NCBI GenBank assembly: GCA_002762705.1 | Contig: PCVE01000006.1 | Span: 1-19,892, forward strand | Direction: 5' to 3' | Source of the DNA: Candidatus Woesearchaeota archaeon CG11_big_fil_rev_8_21_14_0_20_43_8 | GTDB lineage: Archaea; Nanobdellota; Nanobdellia; Woesearchaeales; CG08-08-20-14 | Length of the DNA: 19,892 nucleotides | In this document: piece by piece, positions 6,783-12,712 of the stretch | Layout of the letters: each line of letters starts with the position of its first letter | How positions within the stretch are numbered: the stretch's first letter is position 1 | Program-made: the position numbers and the translations under genes | Notes under the pieces: model-generated | Databases searched by the model: none | What the model was told of the DNA's origin: nothing | The model's input: only the letters and a program-made list of their open reading frames with translations

Positions 6783-8438
6783 CTATGCGTATCCTTCGAC
6801 GGTGAATGGGAGTCCTGCTATGCCTTCTGCGTTGAATTTCTTTATGACTTCCCAGACATCATAATAATTGAATATCTCGTTCTTGACCATGGCCTGCAAT
6901 ATCTTCTTTCGTTTCATCATCTCTTCATATATCTCTCTTGGATCCTCAAAACCGATCATCTGTGCAATCTTCTTCTCTAAGATATAACTGTTATAAAGTC
7001 CTCTGAACCTGTGGGAATCTGTGTTTGGCTCCCAGCTGAAGACCTGTCTTGTGATGACTCTGTTCTCTGCTTCATAATATCTCTCAATCTCTGTGACAGA
7101 CAGGATACGTCGTACAAAGTGTCCGCCGGAAGATACCGCCTGCTGGATGAGGACGATGTTCAGGTTATCGATGAATGCGATCGGTACATCTATCGGATGA
7201 CCAGTGAGACGCTGGATCATCGAATGCGGCGAACCTGCGTGGAATGTGCTTATTACTGGATGGCCAGTCTGCATAGCCTGGAAAGCAACGTTTCCTTCTG
7301 TTCCTCTGATCTCTCCTACGATGATATAGTTCGGACGACTTCTTAATGCGGCAAGCAGAAGGTGGAACATAGTCACGTCAGTATCTTTTCCTGCTTCTCG
7401 TGTGACAAGATGCTGCCAGGTGGAATGCGGGATGGTGACTTCCGGGGTGTTCTCTACAGTGTATACTTTCGCATCTGGTTTTATGAAAGCGACACAAGCA
7501 TTCAAAGTGGTCGTCTTTCCCGAAGCAGTCTCTCCACAGACGAACATGTTCATACCGTTCTCTAGCGCAAGCCAGATATATGCCGCGATCTCATCGCTCA
7601 TCGTCCCCCAGCTGACGACCTGCGTTATGCTGACTGGTACATCTGAGAACTTCCTCACTGTGAAACTTGATCCTTCGAGAGATATCTCCCTTCCATAGAT
7701 GAAATTTACTCGGGATCCGTCCGGCATGATGGCATCTACGACGCTTCTTGCGTCTGATACTGGTCGTTCTACACGTTCGCTTGTCTCGAGGATATATTTA
7801 TTGAGTTCAAGATCATTTCTGAAGATAAGATTTGTATGGATCATCTCAAAGACTTTATGAATGCATTTTATATTACCGACACCGACGCAGTGGATATCTT
7901 CAAGGTATGGGTCGTTGAACAAGGGTTCAAGCTTGCTGTATCCTACTCTGTCTCGCAGGAGAAAATATCTCATGATATCATATTCTGGTTTTGATACTAT
8001 TTTTTTGTTCGAGAACATGCCTTTTATACCTGTCTCTTTCGTTCCTTTGATCTGGACTGCTTCATCGAATATCTTGATCAGGACAGGTCCGATATTCTCT
8101 GTCTTGTCAGGGACCGGAAGCCTGTTGGCAAGCTCGATCATCCGATCCATAACTTCATCATATTTTTTTCTTACATCATCACCCATGGATGGTTCAATGA
8201 CAACATATTGTTTTCCTTCTATACCTCTTTCTTTGTAGATATGTACAAACATCGGATCACCGACAGGATATATGATATTTGGAAAATCTATGAATTTGAG
8301 ATTTCTATCCAGCGCAAGATGATATTCTGGTTCACCCATCTTTGGTGTAACTTTCTTGACGTATTCTTTCAGGTGTGAGAACTTGCTCATAGCTTCAGAA
8401 AAATCTTCAGTTATCGGCAGTTTTTTCCTTCTTCCCAT
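6783..8438 (-). CDS. arlI: archaellum motor ATPase ArlI (FlaI)
   Basis: A 551-residue secretion-superfamily (GspE/PilT/VirB11-like) hexameric ATPase that powers archaellum assembly and rotation. An N-terminal domain (about 1-260) includes YLEDIHCVG (178-186), the usual segment before the ATPase core. The core shows Walker A GETASGKT (302-309), an Asp/Glu-box around YTVENTPEV (326-334, E329), Walker B with YIIVGEIRG (371-379, catalytic E376) and the His box TGHPVISTFHAG (391-402). No signal or membrane segment is present, as expected for a cytoplasmic motor. It follows arlH by nine bases and abuts arlJ. An ATPase for type IV pili would look similar, but the H-I-J order and the neighbouring archaellin and ArlF identify it as the archaellum form. 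Confidence 0.95.
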   Translation of the reverse strand: MGRRKKLPITEDFSEAMSKFSHLKEYVKKVTPKMGEPEYHLALDRNLKFIDFPNIIYPVGDPMFVHIYKERGIEGKQYVVIEPSMGDDVRKKYDEVMDRMIELANRLPVPDKTENIGPVLIKIFDEAVQIKGTKETGIKGMFSNKKIVSKPEYDIMRYFLLRDRVGYSKLEPLFNDPYLEDIHCVGVGNIKCIHKVFEMIHTNLIFRNDLELNKYILETSERVERPVSDARSVVDAIMPDGSRVNFIYGREISLEGSSFTVRKFSDVPVSITQVVSWGTMSDEIAAYIWLALENGMNMFVCGETASGKTTTLNACVAFIKPDAKVYTVENTPEVTIPHSTWQHLVTREAGKDTDVTMFHLLLAALRSRPNYIIVGEIRGTEGNVAFQAMQTGHPVISTFHAGSPHSMIQRLTGHPIDVPIAFIDNLNIVLIQQAVSSGGHFVRRILSVTEIERYYEAENRVITRQVFSWEPNTDSHRFRGLYNSYILEKKIAQMIGFEDPREIYEEMMKRKKILQAMVKNEIFNYYDVWEVIKKFNAEGIAGLPFTVEGYA

Positions 8439-8447
8439 TTTTGATCA

Positions 8448-9146
8448 TCAAGTGAAGCTTGCTATCTCTATCGCCAGTCCTTTTCCTGGTTCTACTTTGA
8501 ACGGGATGCTCGTGATGTATATGTCCTTTGGTCTCTTGAATCTCTGTATGAATATGACCCTTACCAATTCACCGGCGAAAGTCTTTATCTCGATCTTGAA
8601 ATAAGCATCTACCGTCGCACGTAGCATGCTCAATAATGATTCGTTCAGATGATCCGAATCGACGCAGAAGATGATCGTGTGACCAAGTGATGTTATCTGT
8701 TTGAAGAATTTGATAAGTTCAAACGCTTTTTTCTCAGATATGTTGTCTTGGACAAGCAATGATGAAAAAGTGTCTATGATTATCACTTCGTTTTTGAAAA
8801 GCCGTTCTGCATTCATGAGCTTGTCGATGAAATTCGGTTCGAGTTTCACTCTTCCCAAAAATGGGAACATCGGTATGAACATTATCTTTTCATTCAACAT
8901 GTGATGCTTTATGTCATAATCAAGAGATGCCATCTGCTGGACAAATTCAGCGGTGTTCAATTCAGAACTTATATAGGTCACTTTTGTATCATTCTGTATG
9001 AGAGAATATGCGAATCGTTGTGCGAGTATGCTTTTTCCTGTCCCTTCTTTTCCTTCCATGAGGATCAATGAGTTTGATGGCAGTCCTCCGCCTAGATTCC
9101 TGTTGAGCTCGTCTCTTTTGAGCGCCAATGATAGGACTTTGCTCAT
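8448..9146 (-). CDS. arlH: archaellum regulatory ATPase ArlH (FlaH)
   Basis: A 232-residue RecA/KaiC-like protein. Walker A is EGKEGTGKS (31-39) and the Walker B strand is VIIIDTFSS (121-129) with D125. It opens with the family's LKRDELNRNLGGGLPSNSLIL lead-in before the P-loop and ends in the ITSIPFKVEPGKGLAIEI strand pair typical of FlaH/KaiC-like folds. ArlH binds ATP and docks to ArlI and to the cytoplasmic coiled-coil ring, and is proposed to switch between assembly and rotation. It has a good Shine-Dalgarno (AAGGAGAT, GGAG at 9156-9159) and follows arlF by 21 bases. Length and motifs are those of archaellum H rather than of two-domain KaiC. Confidence 0.93.
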   Translation of the reverse strand: MSKVLSLALKRDELNRNLGGGLPSNSLILMEGKEGTGKSILAQRFAYSLIQNDTKVTYISSELNTAEFVQQMASLDYDIKHHMLNEKIMFIPMFPFLGRVKLEPNFIDKLMNAERLFKNEVIIIDTFSSLLVQDNISEKKAFELIKFFKQITSLGHTIIFCVDSDHLNESLLSMLRATVDAYFKIEIKTFAGELVRVIFIQRFKRPKDIYITSIPFKVEPGKGLAIEIASFT

Positions 9147-9167
9147 CTCGTATATCTCCTTGGTCTT

Positions 9168-9629
9168 CTAATTTGAGAAGACCTCGCTGTCTCTCACACC
9201 ATATTCAGTGACGACATCTAAAATGTGTGTTGTCTCATTTTGGATTGTTTTGTTGATTGTCACTTCAAGCACTTCATCTGGATCCCAAAGCCGCAGGTTC
9301 CGTATATAAGTCGATGGGACGACATTGATCGTCTTGTTCTCATCTCTTGGGATGAAGCGTCCATCAAGGAATATATCTGTCTTGTTGATTGTAAGTTCTG
9401 TGCTTCCAGTATTAAGGACATGGACTGTGGTGACGCCTGTCGAAGAGTTGTAGACCACATTTGTGATTGTCAGATCAGTCTCAAGTGTGTTTTTCAGGCT
9501 ATCTGTCCTGACGCTCATGGCAGCTGTCGTCTCTTCAGTATAATTATGGAACACGATCACAAGTGCAGTGGCGACACTAAGTATCGAGATGAACATAATT
9601 ATATTTGCGACAATCGTGCCAAAACCCAT
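9168..9629 (-). CDS. arlF: archaellum stator-like protein ArlF (FlaF)
   Basis: A 153-residue protein with one N-terminal hydrophobic helix (about 7-28, MGFGTIVANIIMFISI...) and an extracytoplasmic beta-sandwich. The MGF-start, the TNVVYNSSTG..VHVLNTGSTELTI segment (56-82) and the following DIFLDG (85-90) match FlaF proteins. In these the motif is a beta-strand, an N-T-G turn and a 'xDG' strand that caps the immunoglobulin-like domain. ArlF sits in the pseudoperiplasm and, with ArlG, is thought to anchor the motor to the S-layer. The related ArlG is the main alternative; ArlF fits better because of the MGFG start and the NTG/DG pattern. The first residues lack a class III signal cleavage site. 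The gene begins a transcription unit with its own TATA box, and arlH, arlI and arlJ follow. Confidence 0.8.
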   Translation of the reverse strand: MGFGTIVANIIMFISILSVATALVIVFHNYTEETTAAMSVRTDSLKNTLETDLTITNVVYNSSTGVTTVHVLNTGSTELTINKTDIFLDGRFIPRDENKTINVVPSTYIRNLRLWDPDEVLEVTINKTIQNETTHILDVVTEYGVRDSEVFSN

Positions 9630-9692
9630 TAAATCAACCCCTTATATCATAATATAGTTATTCGGTATTACAGTATTAATATGCCAGAATCT

Positions 9693-9705
9693 CATATTTA
9701 AAACT
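9693..9705 (-). promoter_or_regulatory. promoter of the arlF-arlH-arlI-arlJ unit
   Basis: Read on the minus strand, CGAAAGTTTTAAATATGAG contains a BRE-like purine stretch and a TATA box (9693-9705), about 65-75 bases upstream of the arlF start. GGGGTT lies close before the ATG as a modest Shine-Dalgarno. A T-rich stretch (minus strand of 9795-9804) just upstream could end the preceding transcript. Confidence 0.6.
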
Positions 9706-9816
9706 TTCGTTTTCTATACTTTTTTGTATACTATTGTGGATTTATTCTCACTAATTTATCTAGAATTCTTTGATATTCCTATTCAAGTCTCTCCAAAACA
9801 AAAAGATATATGGCAA

Positions 9817-10530
9817 TCAGATGAATGATTCAATCACTCTTATAGTACCTGCTCTTGAGCTGGTTTTTGCGATTTCTGATGCAAGGATATCATTTTTTAA
9901 GCAATATCGCATCCATGTGCTGAAATCGTTCTTTGTTTGATTGACATAATAATTGAACACATTATCATCCATCATTTTGAGCGAATTCAATAATTCTATG
10001 CTATTCCTTACGAATGTGCCGTCATGCAGTCTGAAGAAGTCTTTTTCATCCGCATTCTTGTATAATGGATGATTATTTTGCGGGATCGGTGCCTGCGCTG
10101 GTTTGTCAAGCACATCATCTATTATGAAACTTGTTGGTGCAGAAGTCTGCGCGGCCGCTGGTGGAGCGCTCATCGTAGGCTGACTGACTGCTGGTGAACT
10201 TACGTTGGCTTGTTGGGTTGCTGTTATTGGTGCCTGTGGGGGGACTGGTGCGCTCTGCGCAGTTTTCTGGCCCATTATATGCTCGACAAGCTGTGCGTAT
10301 CTGCTGAGCATCTGTTCAAGCTTCTCTGCCCGTGTCTCAAGACTCTTGACTTTGTTGTTGAGTGTTTTGTTGATCTCGATGAGCATCTTGATCTGTTCCA
10401 TTATCATCTCTTCTTTGTTCTGATGGACATTGTCTGATGAGACATTAAGATTATCAGTCTGTTGTATGGCTCCGGTCTGTTCATTTGTGTTTGGCTTGTT
10501 TTTGATCTTCCCAAGAAGTTCCCTAATCAT
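9817..10530 (-). CDS. archaellum-associated coiled-coil protein with a C-terminal DUF5752-like domain
   Basis: A 237-residue soluble protein in three parts. Residues 1-90 begin MIRELLGKIK and contain a helical coiled-coil stretch (IMEQIKMLIEINKTLNNKVK, 43-62, to about 88). Both blocks are closely matched in the upstream gene. Residues 91-150 are a Pro/Ala/Gln/Ser-rich flexible linker. Residues 160-237 (DEKDFFRLHDGTFVRNSIEL and YYVNQTKNDFSTWMR) resemble the DUF5752 module, whose hallmark is a 'GxxxxxxxEL...YHV...NDFSxW' pattern. It has a strong GGAGG Shine-Dalgarno (10537-10541), 16 bases after the previous stop. By position and coiled coil it is likely to be a component of the ArlC/D/E cytoplasmic ring, but the C-terminus is not the usual ArlD/E domain. 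The function of the DUF5752-like part is unknown. Confidence 0.7.
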   Translation of the reverse strand: MIRELLGKIKNKPNTNEQTGAIQQTDNLNVSSDNVHQNKEEMIMEQIKMLIEINKTLNNKVKSLETRAEKLEQMLSRYAQLVEHIMGQKTAQSAPVPPQAPITATQQANVSSPAVSQPTMSAPPAAAQTSAPTSFIIDDVLDKPAQAPIPQNNHPLYKNADEKDFFRLHDGTFVRNSIELLNSLKMMDDNVFNYYVNQTKNDFSTWMRYCLKNDILASEIAKTSSRAGTIRVIESFI

Positions 10531-10546
10531 TTTTGTTCCCTCCTAC

Positions 10547-11287
10547 CTATCCCATGACATTCTGGTTTTTCAGATTATTTTGATTCTGTTGATTGGATTG
10601 CTGTTGTGGAAATTGTCCTTGCATCATATTATTATGTGTCGGGACTTGTTGTTGTATCGGCATCTGTTGCATCATACCCGGCTGTCCATAAATCGGTATC
10701 TGTTGTGGTATCGTCCCATTTTGTGCATGCATCATATTTTGCTGTGGATGAAACATCTGCTGCTGTTGTCCTATTGGCATCTGTTGTTGTCCCATCATCG
10801 GTTGTTGTTGCATCTGCTGGGTCTGGAATTGTTGTTGGTTCTGATCGGGTGTGACAAAAGGATTGTATTGGTTGCTTATCACTTCATAAAGGCCCATGAA
10901 TTTCTCCATGCTCTTCTCAAGAAGCTCAATTTTGTCTCTATAACTTTCGACAGTCTTCTGAAGTTTCTCAAGCGTCGTATTATTATTATCAATCTTTGAC
11001 TCGACTTCAGTCATCTTGTTATTGAAATTATTATCGATCTCGATAAGCTCTTTTATCTGATCCATGATCAAAGAAGTGATTTTTTCTGTTTTCTTGACCT
11101 CATATTGATATTGTTTGTTGTTCAATGCAGGTTCGGTCTCTTGTGTGGGGATGGATGAATCGCCTTCAAGGCTCATCTCTTTGATCGCTTCATCGGGGTT
11201 GAAATCTTCAGTAAGATTCTCTTGGATGGTCTGTCTGATAGTCTCTACCTTGGCGTCATCTATCTTTCCAATTATCTCTTTTATCAT
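10547..11287 (-). CDS. ArlC/D/E-like archaellum accessory protein with Gln/Met-rich tail
   Basis: A 246-residue soluble protein. Residues 65-131 form a coiled coil, ending in GLYEVISNQYNPFV (132-145). This is the signature of the FlaC/D/E family (PF05377 type), whose members form the cytoplasmic ring around the motor and link it to chemotaxis switching. Residues 147-246 are low complexity: I count 37 Gln and 13 Met in 100, with almost no charge. The N-terminus MIKEIIGKI and IMDQIKELIEID (74-85) match the downstream gene. An acidic spacer (21-50) separates them. GGGGT lies near the start. No canonical ArlD/E C-terminal domain follows, so C, D or E cannot be chosen. It is the first gene of a two-gene unit with a TATA box at 11334-11343 upstream. 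Confidence 0.8.
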   Translation of the reverse strand: MIKEIIGKIDDAKVETIRQTIQENLTEDFNPDEAIKEMSLEGDSSIPTQETEPALNNKQYQYEVKKTEKITSLIMDQIKELIEIDNNFNNKMTEVESKIDNNNTTLEKLQKTVESYRDKIELLEKSMEKFMGLYEVISNQYNPFVTPDQNQQQFQTQQMQQQPMMGQQQMPIGQQQQMFHPQQNMMHAQNGTIPQQIPIYGQPGMMQQMPIQQQVPTHNNMMQGQFPQQQSNQQNQNNLKNQNVMG

Positions 11288-11333
11288 ACTTTACCCCTAT
11301 CCCATATGTTTCATTAATTTGATTGCAAAAAGT

Positions 11334-11343
11334 CCTTTAAAAA
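11334..11343 (-). promoter_or_regulatory. promoter of the ArlC/D/E-like pair
   Basis: The minus strand reads AAAGTTTTTAAAGGAC here, a TATA-like box about 50-55 bases upstream of the start at 11287. The leader contains GGGATAGGGGTAAAGT directly before the ATG, in which GGGGT can serve as Shine-Dalgarno. The region is otherwise very AT-rich with no gene. Confidence 0.5.
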
Positions 11344-11428
11344 CTTTATTTACTATTTATTAATAGATAATTTTTTCTATTTTTGATCGTTGATCATTTA
11401 TTTCTATCTATATCTGGATAAAAATGAT

Positions 11429-11455
11429 AAAAAACCGAATATAGAATCAAAAAAA
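11429..11455 (-). terminator. T-tract terminator after archaellin
   Basis: On the minus strand the archaellin stop codon is followed immediately by T7 (11449-11455) and then T6 (11429-11434). An oligo-T pair this close to the stop suggests strong, possibly partial, termination of the abundant archaellin transcript before the accessory genes. Confidence 0.6.
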
Positions 11456-12397
11456 TCATGGGAAAATAAACACTTTGATCGCGGTGATCACATCAGGTGT
11501 CTTTCTATTGATTCTGCTGAGTGCACCTCTGTCTGGATAATATGTAAGTTCAAATTCATCATCTGTCCCAAGTTCATGGCCTCTTTTCGGGGTGTATAAA
11601 ATATTAACTGTCTCACCTGCTTCAAGCACTGTATCACTGTTTCCTAATTTGATTTGATAACACCAATGGTTCTCTGGTTCGAGCAGATCAAAATTGCATG
11701 TATCGACGAAATTTTGTATCGTTATGTTTGACGATGTTGGTCGCAACTGACTACCATTGTTATAGCCATGCACTACTATGTAACCATACAAATTCTGTGA
11801 GTCATCAAAAAATGCAGCCTCGATGTTTGTTAATTGTTGTGATGTTGTGCCTGAAAAATTTATTTTACCAAGGTTGGCGGTCGCATATGCATCTGCTAAT
11901 GATGGATTGCTGAGATTCATCTTCACATCAAGATATCCATCAGCACCTATAAACAATTGGATAAGTTCATTGACACCATCACTATCTCTGTCAGGAACTG
12001 AAACCCAATTTGTTGTATTTACAGAAGAGGATATCCTATAACTATAATTATCAATACTTGTATGTGATAATGACGCAGCAGATGTCCATGTCTGTGTGAG
12101 CATCGATATGCCCATTGTCCTTAATTGGATTGGGTTTGATCCTGGGCCTAACCGAAGAAGGGACTCAAAATGTCTCAAGTTTTCTTGTGTCGAATTGCCT
12201 TCCGCAATCACAGAAATGATTTCTACTGTATTGACTAATCTTTTTCTAGCATCATCACTTACAATGAGGCTTCTTTGTTGTAACAATCCAGCAGTCGAGA
12301 TAATAACGCCTGCTGCTACGGCTGCAACAAGAATCGTAGCAATAAAAATTATAAGGGTACCAATACCCATAATTCCCTTTTTTTTTGTTCTGAGCAT
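11456..12397 (-). CDS. arlB: archaellin (archaellum filament subunit, ArlB/FlaB)
   Basis: A 313-residue pre-archaellin. The N-terminus MLRTKKKG followed by IMGIGTLIIFIATILVAAVAAG is a class III signal peptide: the prepilin peptidase ArlK should cut after K-K-G (G8|I9), leaving a 305-residue subunit whose hydrophobic helix packs in the filament core. The sequence ISTAGLLQQRS after the helix is typical of archaellins. The outer domain (about 60-313) contains six N-x-S/T sequons (N68, N127, N161, N180, N214, N224), an EF-hand-like DRDSDGVNE loop (136-144) and two Cys (C234, C246) that may form a disulfide. It is larger than many archaellins (about 200-230 residues). Only one archaellin is present. 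The predicted transcript leader is short and lacks a Shine-Dalgarno. Confidence 0.92.
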   Translation of the reverse strand: MLRTKKKGIMGIGTLIIFIATILVAAVAAGVIISTAGLLQQRSLIVSDDARKRLVNTVEIISVIAEGNSTQENLRHFESLLRLGPGSNPIQLRTMGISMLTQTWTSAASLSHTSIDNYSYRISSSVNTTNWVSVPDRDSDGVNELIQLFIGADGYLDVKMNLSNPSLADAYATANLGKINFSGTTSQQLTNIEAAFFDDSQNLYGYIVVHGYNNGSQLRPTSSNITIQNFVDTCNFDLLEPENHWCYQIKLGNSDTVLEAGETVNILYTPKRGHELGTDDEFELTYYPDRGALSRINRKTPDVITAIKVFIFP

Positions 12398-12426
12398 TTT
12401 CAGTATATAGTCTTCACTGGTCGGTT

Positions 12427-12442
12427 AGGTATTTAAATGTTT
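12427..12442 (-). promoter_or_regulatory. archaellin promoter
   Basis: The minus strand reads CGAAACATTTAAATACC, a consensus-like BRE/TATA, about 35-40 bases upstream of the archaellin ATG. Transcription from the usual distance would give a leader of only about 10-15 bases, consistent with leaderless or near-leaderless translation of a highly expressed filament gene. Confidence 0.65.
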
Positions 12443-12500
12443 CGATAAATTATAAATAAGACTTATTTTTTATAACTACTATTATGGGGTATATTCTCTT

Positions 12501-12554
12501 GTTCCTTTCAAAAGGTGGAACGTAGAAAAAATATTTATCTTCACAGTCTTGTGA
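12501..12554. promoter_or_regulatory. two dyad elements between divergent surface-gene promoters
   Basis: Element 1 (12501-12521) is CCTTT-CA-AAAGG, extended by GTT/AAC past a 3-base bulge. Element 2 (12541-12554) is a perfect TCACA-GTCT-TGTGA dyad. Both lie between the archaellin TATA box (12431-12440) and that of the giant gene (12593-12602), where an operator could act on either promoter. Binding is inferred only. Confidence 0.35.
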
Positions 12555-12590
12555 GAAAATCGATTAGTCTCCAAAAAGTTCTAAACCATA

Positions 12591-12603
12591 AAGTATATAT
12601 AGG
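12591..12603 (+). promoter_or_regulatory. promoter of the giant surface-protein gene
   Basis: AAGTATATATAGG is a clear TATA box. A start about 25-30 bases downstream would leave a leader of about 85-90 bases before the ATG at 12713, long for an archaeal mRNA. Confidence 0.55.
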
Positions 12604-12673
12604 TAATATTAAGAGAATAATATAGTATTGTAGAACTATTTGTAGGGGGGTTTGGAAAAAAGTAAGGGTAGTG

Positions 12674-12700
12674 CTGGGAAGAAAGGGTCAGTTCTTCCAG
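12674..12700 (+). promoter_or_regulatory. leader hairpin just before the giant gene start
   Basis: CTGGGAAGAA (12674-12683), an 8-base loop and TTCTTCCAG (12692-12700) form a 9-bp stem with one bulged G. It ends 12 bases before the ATG. No Shine-Dalgarno lies between hairpin and start, so it may shape ribosome access. Confidence 0.4.
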
Positions 12701-12712
12701 TAGTTATGCAAT

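Noticed and set aside
5109..8438. Alternative that arlI/arlJ encode a type IV pilus or adhesion pilus system
   Set aside because: ArlH, ArlF, the FlaC/D/E signature protein and an archaellin with the KKG|IMGIG start are all in the same cluster. This combination is specific to archaella.
10550..10850. CAA/CAG-rich repetitive DNA that could suggest a CRISPR array or satellite
   Set aside because: The repeats are irregular codon-level Gln runs within an intact reading frame (the ArlC/D/E-like tail). There are no fixed-length repeats with unique spacers.
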